Notes: generated by a model not told the origin, from the letters alone. A DNA stretch of 42,728 nt from Mesostigma viride (GCA_009746045.1 RPFO01001869.1:1-42728); one strand, 5' to 3'. Counted from the stretch's first letter, positions 1-8,860 are shown. Numbers and translations: made by a program.

Positions 1-37
1 ATTCGGTAAGAGGAATAGTTTACAGGTCAAAAGTCAC

Positions 38-748
38 TCAGTTTGAGGGCTCCTCGTCGGAGTTGTTGGACATCTCCTCGTCACTGCCCTTCTCGATGAA
101 GGAGTACCCTAGCGGCATCCTGTTGCTGGGGAAAAACTGCACCAGCTTCAAGACGGGCGTGCACCCGAACTTCTTGCCCATGAACCACAGGCGCGATATC
201 TCCACGATGGTCTGCACCTCCATTCCCTTCTCCAGCTCGAACCCGGTGACGGGCTTCTTGTCCTCGTCGAAGAACTGGCAATCGAACTTGTTGTTGCGGA
301 AGGGGACCGAGCACTTGAAGGTTGGCGGGTACTGCTCCTTCTTGGAGGGCTTGATGGCGGAGGTGTAGAGCTCGTCCACGAACTCGCGGCTCAGTTTCTT
401 GCCAAACCAGGCGGTGCTCTTCTCGACGGACGTGTCCTTGTTCAGGTCGTCGAAGTCCACCCACTTCTTGTAAAAAATGCCCGTGTCGCTGGCGGGGTCG
501 TAGTGCCCATCCATGCTCAGGTCCAGCGTGTACTTGGGCGGGGCGGTGGTGCCTGGTGTCTTGGCCTCGAAGTGGCTTATCCCGAACGGGGCGCGCATCC
601 TCGGGGTCTGGATGCGGATGGGCACCTCCTTCCCATCCTTCATGTAGTTCACGTACACGGACAGCCCTCCCGAGGCCGTGCGCTTGGGGTCCCGGTATAC
701 GATCTTGGAGGGGTCGAAATCCTCGAACAGGACGATGGTGGACGTCAT
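38..748 (-). CDS. Conserved nucleocytovirus protein (DUF5871-like)
   Basis: Complete 236-residue frame. An N-terminal beta-rich stretch carries a conserved-looking block with IQTPRMRAPFGIS near residues 45-58, followed by a middle part with YPP and a C-terminal part with EISRLWFMGKKFG, ending in an acidic Ser/Asp/Glu tail. From family knowledge I believe this matches a protein conserved across algal and mimivirus-like nucleocytoviruses (DUF5871) whose role is not established; an abundant DNA-associated or virion role is only a guess. It is the last of a run of minus-strand genes; the HNH gene ends 68 bases upstream of its start. The ATG is the first in frame. No signal peptide or membrane segment is visible. 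The family name is recalled, not searched. Confidence 0.75.
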   Translation of the reverse strand: MTSTIVLFEDFDPSKIVYRDPKRTASGGLSVYVNYMKDGKEVPIRIQTPRMRAPFGISHFEAKTPGTTAPPKYTLDLSMDGHYDPASDTGIFYKKWVDFDDLNKDTSVEKSTAWFGKKLSREFVDELYTSAIKPSKKEQYPPTFKCSVPFRNNKFDCQFFDEDKKPVTGFELEKGMEVQTIVEISRLWFMGKKFGCTPVLKLVQFFPSNRMPLGYSFIEKGSDEEMSNNSDEEPSN

Positions 749-815
749 GACTGGAATTCGCTAGGGAGTGCGGACGCTGCGGACGTGTGGCGCTCAACAG
801 AGGCGGCGCTGGTGA

Positions 816-1405
816 TCAGCGGGGTGGTGAGAACCTGCCCGAACCGGGGGGGCTCGGGAACTTATACCATGTCCGACCACCTCTCACGGAGCGGGGGGAC
901 GCCGCGCTCGCCGTCGCTAACTGCCCGGCGGCGGTTGCGACACTCCTGCAGACGGTTACGAAATCGGAGAGCGGCAGCTCCCCCTTCATCCTGTGGACCT
1001 GGAAGCAGACCAGCCGTACGTTGTCCGCGCGGTAACTGCCGTCCGAGTCGATCAGATCCACCGTCGCCGAATCGGGGTACCTCCCCCCGTCGGGTTGTAC
1101 TCGTGCGTCATGGGCCTCCCGGTCAGCGCGCACAGGCCCTTGTGATCTTCCCACATCTTCACAAGATCCTGGACGGTGAGCTGGACGGACGCGCCCTTCG
1201 GAGAATGGGCGAGCCTGTCCAGGTGGAAGCGGAAGTATCCCTCGACCGTGGACCGGTCTCTGACGCGGGCGGCACGGTGGCAGAGCTGGCAGGGGCCCAG
1301 GAGCCTCCAGTTGCGGCTGTTGTACCCCCCGCGAGGCTTCTCGATGTTGCATTCGGAGCACATGAGCGTGAGGGGGCGCGGGGAGGACTCCATCCACCTT
1401 TGCAC
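816..1405 (-). CDS. HNH homing-type endonuclease, one frameshift
   Basis: Reads as an HNH nuclease in two frames. The N-terminal frame (1405 down to about 1085) has a zinc-binding pattern CSEC...CQLC and ends at LCALTGRPM. The second frame (about 1085 down to 816) continues with DSATVDLIDSDGSYRADNVRLV and CFQVHRMKG, the usual ID..GY...N core of HNH/endonuclease VII-like proteins. The break falls in a C6 run (1083-1088, plus strand) and one missing base explains it. Such genes are often free-standing homing or mobile endonucleases in giant viruses that cut intronless or allelic DNA; that role is inferred. Start ATG at 1405 is the first in frame; the preceding gene ends 28 bases upstream. The C-terminal tail beyond the nuclease core is Ala/Ser/Pro-rich and may be partly mis-framed. 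Confidence 0.72.
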
Positions 1406-1432
1406 ATGGGCAGCGGAAATAAAGCGCGCGAT

Positions 1433-3250
1433 TTAACCACACAGCGTGTAGTAGTCCCCGTCGCCCGCCTCCAGGCGCACGGAGCACACGCCGCGCCGAC
1501 ACACGGGCCTGGAGACGGAGAGCATATCCTGATGGAGGGCGTGGTCGCCGGAGGGGGCCTTGGAGGTGTACACCCGCGACCTGTTTTTCTTCAGGAAGGC
1601 CTCCAGCTTCTGCATCCGCGCGTTGTGGCAGGCGTCCATGGCGTCCACGCAGCACGAGTACGCCCGGTCGCACGCCGACGGCGCCTCTCCCGCCTTGAAC
1701 TGCTTCCCCCGGTGCCACCAATTCGCCAGGCTTCCAAGGCCTTGTAGACCAGCCATGACGGTGGCAGGGACGCCGGCACCCGTTCCGAGGGCCACGATAG
1801 GGGCCGCGACCTGCGCAACGGCACCGGCAGCGTTTCCCACCGCGTTGGTGATCGTGCCTGCCGCCCTGCCCAGGAACGATTCCGAGCCCCTGTTCACGGC
1901 GTCGTTTGCCTGGATCTTCGTCCTGTCCCAAAGGCCCAACTCATTTCCTCCGACAGACGCGAATCGGCCCGCGTTTTCCTGGATGAACTTCATCCTGTCC
2001 TCCCCGTCCTTGTTCAAGACCCCCCGGCAAGCGCCAACCCCTGTGCCCATTGAGGCAAGTGCTGCAGAGCCCCCACGGACCCCAGCCCCTCCCCCATGGC
2101 CCCCACCGCCCCGAAGATATTGGATGCCCAGTCCTTCCACGGGATGGAGGAGGGCGAGGCGCCCGCCTTCTCCATGACGGCCGCCCTCTGCTCCGGTTTG
2201 AGCATGTTCGATATCATGGTGCAGAGGGCCTCCTTGGGCATGGCCGCGAAGGCCTCGGGCGACTCCGCTCTGGTCATGAAGGCCGCGATGGACGCGAGAC
2301 GCGTCTTGGAGTCCACGCCGCCGTACATGGTCGAGGCGCACAAGGCCTTGGTGATGCTCTCTATGGCCTCGTCCGCGACCATGGCGCACAGGTCCGCCTT
2401 GGTGGCCGTCTCGATGGCCTGCGCCGGGATGTCGGGATACAGTCGTTTGGCGAGCGCCACCACGCGGTCCCGGGGCAGGCTCTTGGCCACCCCCGAGGCG
2501 CAGTCCACGCGCGCTTCGATCAGGGAGGGCGTGGCGACCTTCTCCCCCGCGTGCATGGATCGCAGGATTTCGCCGACGGGCGTCGTGGCGGGCTGGGCCG
2601 CCCGGGCGGCGGCGTCCACGTTGGTCCACTCGCGCATGTACACCTGCGGGGGGATGCCCGCGTCCGGCGAGGACTTGCTGGAGGCCGTGTACAAAGCCGG
2701 GGTGTTGAACAGCGCCTCGATCTGCCGCTGTTGTTGCTGGGCCAGCGATTGGGCGGTACTGGCCGCGGACGGATCGGGCCACTGCGGCGGGGAGAAGGCC
2801 GAAGCGGGCCATTGTGGGAGAGGGGGCGGGGCCGCGGCGGGGGGGTCCAAAGAGGGGGGTAGGAAGCGGTGGGAGGCAGCTGGGGGGGAGGAAGCTGGCG
2901 GTGGGCGGCGGCACCCAGCCCCAGTCGGGCGCCGCGGTTCGCGGCTTCTTCGGCTTTCTGGGCGCGGGCGACGTGGCGTACGGGCTCTGCGCCCACGTGG
3001 CGGGGGAGGGGGTCTCCCACAAGGGCACCTTGGGCTTGTTTTTGGCCCCGGGCGGGCGTCCGGGCCCTCGCTTTCGTGTGGGCGGGGTCACGTACGCCGC
3101 CTGAGCTAGCGGAGCGGCGGCGGGGGCGGGCTGCTGCAGACTCTTCAGCATCATGTCGATGGCCAGGGACTCTAGGTTCTGCTGGTTCATGTTTGGCGTG
3201 GCCCGCAGTAGGTAGTCCAGTTCGCTCTGGGGCACGTTTAACCCTGTCAT
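1433..3250 (-). CDS. Large Ala/Pro-rich protein with AT-hook-like motif (several frameshifts)
   Basis: About 600 residues spread over at least two frames. The first segment (3250 to about 2850) has an AT-hook-like basic patch, RKRGPGRPPGAKNK, then a Pro/Trp-rich linker. The middle segment (about 2850-2027) lies in another frame, is alpha-helical and Ala-rich, and includes QQQQRQIEALFNTPALYTASSK and a region around KADLCAMVADEAIES. The last segment (about 2020-1433) has small-residue hydrophobic stretches (GAAGAVAQVAAPIVALGTGAGVPA), a Cys-rich patch CDRAYSCCVDAMDAC and a final CRRGVCSV. The second switch sits in a C6 run (2020-2025); the first needs a net two bases in the C/G runs near 2830-2890. 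No enzyme motif seen. A virion-associated, possibly DNA- or membrane-contacting, protein is a guess. Confidence 0.6.
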   Translation of the reverse strand: MTGLNVPQSELDYLLRATPNMNQQNLESLAIDMMLKSLQQPAPAAAPLAQAAYVTPPTRKRGPGRPPGAKNKPKVPLWETPSPATWAQSPYATSPAPRKPKKPRTAAPDWGWVPPPTASFLPPSCLPPLPTPLFGPPRRGPAPSPTMARFGLLPAAVARSVRGQYRPIAGPATTAADRGAVQHPGFVHGLQQVLAGRGHPPAGVHARVDQRGRRRPGGPARHDARRRNPAIHARGGEGRHALPDRSARGLRLGGGQEPAPGPRGGARQTTVSRHPGAGHRDGHQGGPVRHGRGRGHREHHQGLVRLDHVRRRGLQDASRVHRGLHDQSGVARGLRGHAQGGPLHHDIEHAQTGAEGGRHGEGGRLALLHPVEGLGIQYLRGGGGHGGGAGVRGGSAALASMGTGVGACRGVLNKDGEDRMKFIQENAGRFASVGGNELGLWDRTKIQANDAVNRGSESFLGRAAGTITNAVGNAAGAVAQVAAPIVALGTGAGVPATVMAGLQGLGSLANWWHRGKQFKAGEAPSACDRAYSCCVDAMDACHNARMQKLEAFLKKNRSRVYTSKAPSGDHALHQDMLSVSRPVCRRGVCSVRLEAGDGDYYTLCG

Positions 3251-3287
3251 TGGTATTATACAGATACACAGTTTTTTTTACGAGATC

Positions 3288-3617
3288 ATGGACCTGCTCG
3301 TCATCCCGTGCGACGACCTAGATGTGACGCACGGGTCGTGCGACCCGTGCGCCGTGAGAACGGTTAAGCGAGCGCTGCTGAAAACCGAGCGCCCGGTCCA
3401 TCGACGTCACTGCGACTCGTGTGGCCTCACGGCGGAGTACAACGGCGAGGCGGAGATCACGGGATCGCCCATCAACGTGCTGGCCAGCTTCGCCTTCCAG
3501 ATACCCATCTACGGGGACGCGGTGGTGTCGCACGCTACGGACCGGGCGTGGACGCACCACCTGTGCATCCCTACGCCTTCTTCGGTTTCTTGGGGTTCTT
3601 CCCGTTCTCCGTGGTGA
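3288..3617 (+). CDS. Small Cys-rich protein of unknown function
   Basis: A 109-residue frame on the plus strand, divergent from the preceding minus-strand gene, with 37 bases between the starts and an AT-rich stretch (TATTATACAG at about 3253-3262 and a T run) as a likely promoter. It contains CDPC and CDSC pairs spaced about 24 residues apart, together able to bind one zinc, then a hydrophobic stretch ASFAFQIPIYGDAVV. The last 15 residues overlap the VLTF2 gene on the other strand and are less convincing, so the true end may be nearer 3570. Not recognised as a known family. Confidence 0.5.
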   Translation: MDLLVIPCDDLDVTHGSCDPCAVRTVKRALLKTERPVHRRHCDSCGLTAEYNGEAEITGSPINVLASFAFQIPIYGDAVVSHATDRAWTHHLCIPTPSSVSWGSSRSPW

Positions 3618-4308
3618 CCACCTTGACGAACTTGTCCAGCGAGCACTTGGAGTCCACCATGGGTCGCGCCCTCTTCAACGCGAGCGTGCCGGCCGGCTGC
3701 TGCGCCTTCTTAACCGGCGCGGGGTTGTCCGGGTCCCGCCTGTAGGTCGCCACCGCGTCTGCCTTCATGGCCCGGGTGACGTCGTTGATCTTCTGCACAA
3801 AGTCCGCCTCGGGCAGGAAGTTCATGGCGAAGGGCGGCTCCTTCAGCATGTGCACCTCGCTGCGACTGCTGGCCCGGAACGCCTCGATGGTCATGGGGCC
3901 TCCGAACATCTCGAGGCAGGTCCTCGGGGGGGCGGCCGGCACGCCGGGGAAGGGCCTGCCGTGCCTCCCCGCCCTCCACAGCCGCTGCGTCATGAGGAAC
4001 AGGAGACTCCCGCGGACGCAGGAGGCCGAGCCGCTGTCCTTGAGGTTGTAGGCCTTGACGCAGCTGAACGAGCAGAAGCAGCCCTTGACGACGAACCCGC
4101 GACCCTCCTTGTAGCGGATGGGCAGCGGACAGGGCACGGTGTCGAAGGGGTGGCAGCACCACCAGCAGCACAGGTCCGTCCTCTCAGGCCACACCTTCGC
4201 GTCCATCATGTCCAGCAGCGGGCGGACGTTGTATACGCGGTAGGGGGCGGCGGGCTCCATCTCGGGGCCCACCCCCTCGAACGAGAAGTTGTCCGCGTCG
4301 TCCTCCAT
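3571..4308 (-). CDS. VLTF2-like late transcription factor
   Basis: Complete 245-residue frame. Residues about 47-90 hold the signature of the nucleocytovirus VLTF2 family: CCWWCCHPFDTVPCPLPIRY followed by the second Cys pair in GCFCSFSCVKAYN, a treble-clef/FCS-like zinc site. Downstream is a helical region with AAPPRTCLEMFGGPMTIEAFR, and a Lys/Pro-rich tail ends the protein. In poxviruses and their relatives VLTF2 works with VLTF3 and the virus RNA polymerase at late promoters in the cytoplasmic factory; that role is taken from the family. The window also encodes VLTF3 at 36936-38064. The gene ends tail to tail with the small plus-strand gene before it. Intact, with no frameshift seen. Confidence 0.82.
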   Translation of the reverse strand: MEDDADNFSFEGVGPEMEPAAPYRVYNVRPLLDMMDAKVWPERTDLCCWWCCHPFDTVPCPLPIRYKEGRGFVVKGCFCSFSCVKAYNLKDSGSASCVRGSLLFLMTQRLWRAGRHGRPFPGVPAAPPRTCLEMFGGPMTIEAFRASSRSEVHMLKEPPFAMNFLPEADFVQKINDVTRAMKADAVATYRRDPDNPAPVKKAQQPAGTLALKRARPMVDSKCSLDKFVKVVTTENGKNPKKPKKA

Positions 4309-4311
4309 CGT

Positions 4312-5049
4312 CTACCCTACCTTGACGCCACCTGTTACGAGACACCCCCCGGCCTTCGGGTGGAATAAGAGGCACTCCCCGCTGCCGTAAATCACGCGCA
4401 TAAACTCGTCCTGCACGTCCGCCTGGTCGCTGCCGGGCTTGGAGGCGCCCGCGACGATGGCGTCGATGCCTATGTGCCTGATGATGCACCAGATGTACTG
4501 GGGCAGGCCGGCGGACGCGTAGAAGTCTCTGTCGGGCCCGAGGAACGCGGACAGCGCGTCCGTGATGTCCTTGTCGTCCGGATGGGGCGAGCACCTCCCG
4601 AGAGTGGCAGACAACACGGCCGTCCTGTGCCTCTTCCCGGCTTTATCCTCTCCGCGCGGGTGGGCTTCTCCCCAGGGGGGGAACACGATCTCTTTGTCGG
4701 GGTGATCCAGGTCGTACGTCACCACGTACTCGCGACCGCCGTACCCGTACACGACGGACATGGACAGCCTGCGGTGGGCCGCGAAGGCGCACGCCCCCAG
4801 CTTATCCAGCAGGGCCGAGGGGGGCAGCCTCAGGGGCCCTGCGGCACACAGCTCCCGGAACTTGGTGGTGTAAATCCCCCACTCGTCCTCGTGGCTAAGA
4901 AAGACCCTCTTGATCAGCAGCGGGCCCCCCTCTTCGTTCCCCGGCCCTCCCCGCAGCCTCTTCCGCACGCACCTGGCCAGCGCCAGGATGCGAAGGAGCG
5001 CCATCCACAGCCACAACTTCACCCAGGCCGCCACCTCGCGAGGGTCCAT
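4312..5049 (-). CDS. Hypothetical protein with N-terminal membrane segment
   Basis: 245 residues from the ATG at 5049, chosen because the upstream extension of this frame runs through the neighbouring small gene (5052-5267). Residues about 8-26 (AWVKLWLWMALLRILALAR) form a hydrophobic helix followed by basic residues, fitting a signal anchor. The rest is soluble-looking, with SVVYGYGGREYVVTYDLDHPDKEIVFPPW and a C-terminal region GSGECLLFHPKAGGCLVTG. No known family recognised. It ends 3 bases before the VLTF2 start (4308) and begins 2 bases after the stop of the small gene upstream, so the three probably form one transcription unit on the minus strand. Confidence 0.62.
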   Translation of the reverse strand: MDPREVAAWVKLWLWMALLRILALARCVRKRLRGGPGNEEGGPLLIKRVFLSHEDEWGIYTTKFRELCAAGPLRLPPSALLDKLGACAFAAHRRLSMSVVYGYGGREYVVTYDLDHPDKEIVFPPWGEAHPRGEDKAGKRHRTAVLSATLGRCSPHPDDKDITDALSAFLGPDRDFYASAGLPQYIWCIIRHIGIDAIVAGASKPGSDQADVQDEFMRVIYGSGECLLFHPKAGGCLVTGGVKVG

Positions 5050-5051
5050 GT

Positions 5052-5267
5052 TTAGTCTTCCTTGAGAGCATATTTTAGCTCCTGAGAACGCACCTTGCGC
5101 TTGTCCGTGCTGTAGTGCTCGCGCAGGTACTTGTTCAGATATTCTGGCTCCTCGTCGCCCCCCGCGGCCGTGGCGGGCGGCTTGGCAGGTTCCGCGTCCG
5201 AGCCGGGCGGCTCCTTCTTGGCGGGCTGCTTCTTGGCGGTGAAGTCGTCGTACCACGCGTCTTCCAT
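5052..5267 (-). CDS. Small hydrophilic protein
   Basis: 71 residues, rich in Lys, Glu, Asp, Ala and Pro (KKQPAKKEPPGSDAEPAKPP), with a C-terminal helix EYLNKYLREHYSTDKRKVRSQELKYALKED. No known family recognised. It is the first gene of the minus-strand set that includes the membrane protein and VLTF2, and it faces Bro-like copy A across about 270 bases. The small size and unbiased composition make it less certain than its neighbours, but its stop lies 2 bases from the next start, which supports it. Confidence 0.5.
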   Translation of the reverse strand: MEDAWYDDFTAKKQPAKKEPPGSDAEPAKPPATAAGGDEEPEYLNKYLREHYSTDKRKVRSQELKYALKED

Positions 5268-5462
5268 GGTCAGTCAGTCGTACCAAGGGCGGCCACATTA
5301 TTCCCCGACGAAACGCATGACCGGAAGTGGTTACTCTCCGTTTACACTTGCAATTAAGTTAAACAGCCAGCCAAATAAAGTTAAGCTCGCGTGGTGAGTA
5401 TAAGTATCCGCAGTCCACCCTCTTCACCATACGCAACTCCGACTAGGGCGCAAGATTGTTCG

Positions 5463-5538
5463 GGACAAACGACCCGAGCGTCCGCAGGTGCGTTAACCCA
5501 CAGCAAAATTTGCCCGAGGACAGTAGCCAACGTCCACG
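5463..5538 (+). promoter_or_regulatory. Conserved leader of Bro-like family, copy A
   Basis: The 76 bases before Bro-like copy A closely match the leaders of copies B (17514-17590) and C (38157-38233). All three start with GGAC, 13 bases, then GTCC (a dyad), followed about 20 bases later by a CAAATTTG-like palindrome and a CGTCCAC block against the ATG. The spacing is kept while the more distal upstream sequence is not. It could be a shared promoter with an operator for autoregulation or an RNA leader; neither is shown. Confidence 0.6.
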
Positions 5539-6387
5539 ATGTCCTCGGTGATCCGCTACCTGACCCCCGCAGACGGGGCTGAGGAGGACCCGCAATTCAG
5601 CGGCAAGATCCGCGTGACGGACGATGGCAGAATGTCAGTCTTTGACGCGATGGCCGTGATTGGTATGTCACAGCCCAAAGTGTACTGGTTACGCCTTGGA
5701 AAAGACCATCCAGAGGTGGTTACAGCCTGTAACCACTTCAAATTCCCCGGTGCTGGCCAGCGAAACACGCCCGTGACCGACCGCGAGGGGATGACCAAGA
5801 TCATAATGCTGCTCCCCGGCAAGATTGCTGCCAAGTTCCGGGACAAGGTGGCGGTGTTGCTGGAGCGCTACCTGGAGGCGGACCGCTCGCTGGCCGAGGA
5901 CATCCTGAGGCGGGCGGACGTGAAGGATGGCGCCATCGCCAACCTGGTGGATCACCCCCGCATCCGCAGCTGTCTGGCCACCAAGAGGCTGAACGGGTGC
6001 ATCAAGGAGTACTCGGACAATCACAAGGGATGCGGGGTGCTGTACCCCGCGGTGCACGACATCAACAACCTGGCGGTGACCGGCAAGACCGCCAAGGAGC
6101 TGAAGACGCTCCATTCCTCTCGTGCCGGGTCCTCCCGCGACTTGGAAACCGAGTCCCAGCTGGCCGCCATGTATTTTCTGCAGATCCGGGAGGCAGAGAA
6201 GCTAAAGGCCGACTCCCAGCTCAACCCCGTGGAGGTGGCCAAGAGGACGCGTGACATGTTTGAACCCGTGTTCAGGGCAGACGGTCTGCATGACGCCGTG
6301 GCTGACGTCGGTCGCGTCAAGGAGAACGCGAAGGTAATGCGCCTCAATCAGAGGGCGGACAGGGTGGCCAGGATCGCGAATGAATAA
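5539..6387 (+). CDS. Bro-like/KilA-like viral regulator, copy A
   Basis: 282 residues, one of three close paralogues in the window. The N-terminal 34 residues (SVIRYLTPADGAEEDP...KIRVTDDGRMS) are almost the same in all three copies. Residues about 35-70 vary strongly. A conserved block then includes KFPG, TPVTDR, KIIMLLPG, KIAAKFRDK and LLERYLEADRSLAEDI. This resembles the Bro-N-type domain found in nucleocytovirus and phage antirepressors, which bind DNA; the assignment comes from pattern. The C-terminal half is helical and shared with copies B and C (HKGCG...YP.VHD.NNLAVTGKTA, then SSRDL). Start ATG follows the conserved leader. A role as a dosage or host-range regulator is inferred only. 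Confidence 0.7.
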   Translation: MSSVIRYLTPADGAEEDPQFSGKIRVTDDGRMSVFDAMAVIGMSQPKVYWLRLGKDHPEVVTACNHFKFPGAGQRNTPVTDREGMTKIIMLLPGKIAAKFRDKVAVLLERYLEADRSLAEDILRRADVKDGAIANLVDHPRIRSCLATKRLNGCIKEYSDNHKGCGVLYPAVHDINNLAVTGKTAKELKTLHSSRAGSSRDLETESQLAAMYFLQIREAEKLKADSQLNPVEVAKRTRDMFEPVFRADGLHDAVADVGRVKENAKVMRLNQRADRVARIANE

Positions 6388-6483
6388 CTCAACATTTTAA
6401 TACACTTTACTCCTTCAACTGTTATAATGATGACAAACACGAGCACGCTCCCTAAAATCTCAATCTAAAGTACAGTAACGACG

Positions 6484-7658
6484 ATGGCGCTCGTAATCCA
6501 TCCCTATCGGACGGAGGGGCAGTGCATGGAAGAGTGCATGCTCAAGTGCCGGCCCAAGAACAAAAAGGTGTACTTCACGTATCCCGAGGACGAGGAGGAA
6601 GTGCCCGTCTACTCCGCTCCTCCCGAGGAGCCCGCGCGGAGGGAGAGAAGAAGAAGAAGAAGAAGAAGATCGCGCCGCCCCCACCGCCACCGCCACCTCC
6701 GCCACCGCCGCCTCCCCCGGCCCCGACCAAGAAGAAACGCTCCAAGGACCGTGTCACCCCCACCGCGCACCTGCACGTCCCGCAGACGTCCCCCCCTTCC
6801 GACGGGGTGTATCCCCCGCACCCCCGCAAGGGCGTGGACAAACCGTTTTACTTCCTGACGCAGCGGGGGGAGGAGATCGCGTACAAACGCCCCTCGAGAG
6901 GCGACGGCAACTGCTTTTACTACTCGTTGCTGCTCGGTAAGGCGCTACAGTTCGGAATTCCCATCACGGCCGACGAGCTAGCGGCAGCCACGCGGCAATT
7001 GCGAAAGGAGTTGCGCGCCAACCTGCGCCGGTACCTGTCCTTGGGGCTTCACGGTATCCCGACAGACTTCACAGCCTCCGAAATCAAGCAGATCGATAAC
7101 GACCTGCGCGGTAAGAACTACGCGACCGATGACATCATGAGGCTGGCCGCGCACCACACGGGGACCGACATATACAACCTGTCCGTGATGACGGTAGAAA
7201 AGCCGTTCCGCCACAAAATGATCGTGGAGAGCGAAATCCTGGCGTCCGGGGACGAGCCGGGAGGGAGGAGGACCCGCGCCCCTCCGGTGTACATCCTGCA
7301 CAACGGCACCGATCACTGGGACGCGCTCATCCCGTCCGCTCTTGGAGGGACGCACACGGTCCGCGACGTTCGACTGTCTCGTCAGCGCGCCACGGGCGCC
7401 GCGCGCGCCACGAGCGGCATCGAACGCCTCGACGCGGAGATAGAGAGGAGCCGGAGGAGGATACGGCACATCCGGGCGCTCCGTGACGCCGCGATCCGCC
7501 AGCGGAACGCCCTGCCCCACGGGGACCCCCGTCGGGCGGCCATCAACGACATGCTGGCCCGAGCGGCCGCCACCCTGCGCGAATCCATGCTTCGGTTGCA
7601 GACCCTGTACCAGCGAAGGGACGCCCTGTCTCGCGAGGCCCGCCGCAGGCCCCTTTAG
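6484..7658 (+). CDS. OTU-family cysteine protease (deubiquitinase-like), one frameshift
   Basis: The N-terminus (MALVIHPYRTEGQCMEEC) is in one frame up to about 6640; the rest is in a second frame after a switch near GCGCGGAGGGAG (6634-6645), where one missing base explains it. Then come a Lys run, a long poly-proline linker (about 6673-6720) and the OTU domain. The domain has the nucleophile motif RGDGNCFYYSLL (Cys codon at 6912-6914) and the catalytic His in DHWDAL (His codon at 7314-7316). The C-terminus is a coiled-coil-like Arg/Glu/Ala-rich region. OTU proteases remove ubiquitin; in viruses they often counter host ubiquitin signals. Activity is inferred from the conserved Cys and His. 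The preceding Bro-like gene ends about 95 bases upstream. Confidence 0.82.
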
Positions 7659-7714
7659 AGGCACTCCATCCCCCCTTTTGTCTGGCCTATACTACAAAGC
7701 AACACAGCGACCCC

Positions 7715-8860
7715 ATGGCGGGCAAGAAACACATCGTGTACCTGGACAACAACAGCACGACCAAACCGCACGCGGAGGTGGCCGAGGTGATGAAGTCGAC
7801 GGCCCTGTCCCTGTACGGCAACGCGTCTAGCTCGCACGTTGGCGGGCGGCAGGCGCGGAAGGTGATCGACGACTCGCGCGCGCTCATAGCCCGGCGACTG
7901 GGCGTGAAGCCCGAGGGCGTGATATTCACGGCGGGGGCGACCGAGTCCAACAACCTGCTGCTGAGCGGGTTCATGGAGCGGCACGGGGGCAAGGGCGTGG
8001 TGCTGACCACGCGCATCGAGCACCCCAGCATCACGCAGCCCTTGAAGCACCTGGCGAAGGCGTCCCGGGGCGCCATCAAGGTGGTGTGGCTGCCCGTGGA
8101 CCGCGAGGGGTTCGTGCGCATGGACAAGGTGCGGGAGGCCATGACCCAGCACAGGGGCAGGGTGAAGCTGGTGGCGGTCATCTACGGCAACAACGAGATC
8201 GGCACCATCCAGGACTTCGGGGCCCTGCGGCGGGCGGTGGGCAAGGACGTGCACATCCACGCGGACACCACGCAGGTGGCGGGCAAGGACCTGATACGGG
8301 ACCAGCGGTTCATGAACAGCTTCACGCTGTCCGGTCACAAGATCCACGGGGTGAAGGGGGTGGGCGCGCTTGTGATCCGCGACGACGTCCATTGCATCTC
8401 CCCGCTGATGTACGGCGGCGGGCAGGAGGGCGGCATGCGGCCCGGGACCGAGAGCCCCCCGCTGATCGCCAGCCTGGCGAAGGCGGTGGACATGAACATG
8501 AGCCCGGCGGGTCGCCGCAAGTGGCGCGGGGTGAGGGCGCTGAGGGACGCGGCCAGGGAGGAGCTGGAGGCGCTGGGGGCGGTGTTCAACGGGCCGGCGG
8601 ACCCCGCGAGGCGCATGGACAACATCGTGAGTTTCAGCCTGCCCGGGACGGACGCGCGCGAGGTGGTGAAGAAACTGTCCCGCAGCGGGATCTGCGCGAA
8701 CGTCGGCAGCGCGTGCTCTAGGGGCAAACGCAGCAAGGTGCTGCAGGCCATCGGGGTGCCGCGGGAGGTGGAGGCCGGGACCATCCGCATCGGTTTCTCG
8801 GTCTACAACACCGCGGCGGACGTGCGCAGGCTGATGGAGTGCCTGAAGAAGATGCACTAA
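7715..8860 (+). CDS. NifS/IscS-type cysteine desulfurase
   Basis: Complete 381-residue class V aminotransferase-fold enzyme. Visible motifs: YLDNNSTTKPH at the N-terminus, ATESNN, the cofactor-stacking His in IEHPSI, GNNEIGTIQ, HADTTQ, the PLP lysine in SGHKIHG (Lys209), RPGTE, and the catalytic Cys in VGSACSRG (Cys334). The reaction takes sulfur from L-cysteine as a persulfide, giving alanine. No IscU-like scaffold is visible nearby, so its acceptor is unknown. NifS-like genes are known in asfarviruses and some other large DNA viruses. A CCTATACTAC element lies at 7686-7695 upstream of the ATG, like other starts here. No frameshift. Confidence 0.95.
   Translation: MAGKKHIVYLDNNSTTKPHAEVAEVMKSTALSLYGNASSSHVGGRQARKVIDDSRALIARRLGVKPEGVIFTAGATESNNLLLSGFMERHGGKGVVLTTRIEHPSITQPLKHLAKASRGAIKVVWLPVDREGFVRMDKVREAMTQHRGRVKLVAVIYGNNEIGTIQDFGALRRAVGKDVHIHADTTQVAGKDLIRDQRFMNSFTLSGHKIHGVKGVGALVIRDDVHCISPLMYGGGQEGGMRPGTESPPLIASLAKAVDMNMSPAGRRKWRGVRALRDAAREELEALGAVFNGPADPARRMDNIVSFSLPGTDAREVVKKLSRSGICANVGSACSRGKRSKVLQAIGVPREVEAGTIRIGFSVYNTAADVRRLMECLKKMH

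Noticed and set aside
2050-3109. Long plus-strand frames opposite the Ala/Pro-rich gene
   Set aside because: High-GC shadow frames with Arg/Gly-rich composition; the minus-strand reading is more protein-like and fits the gene spacing.
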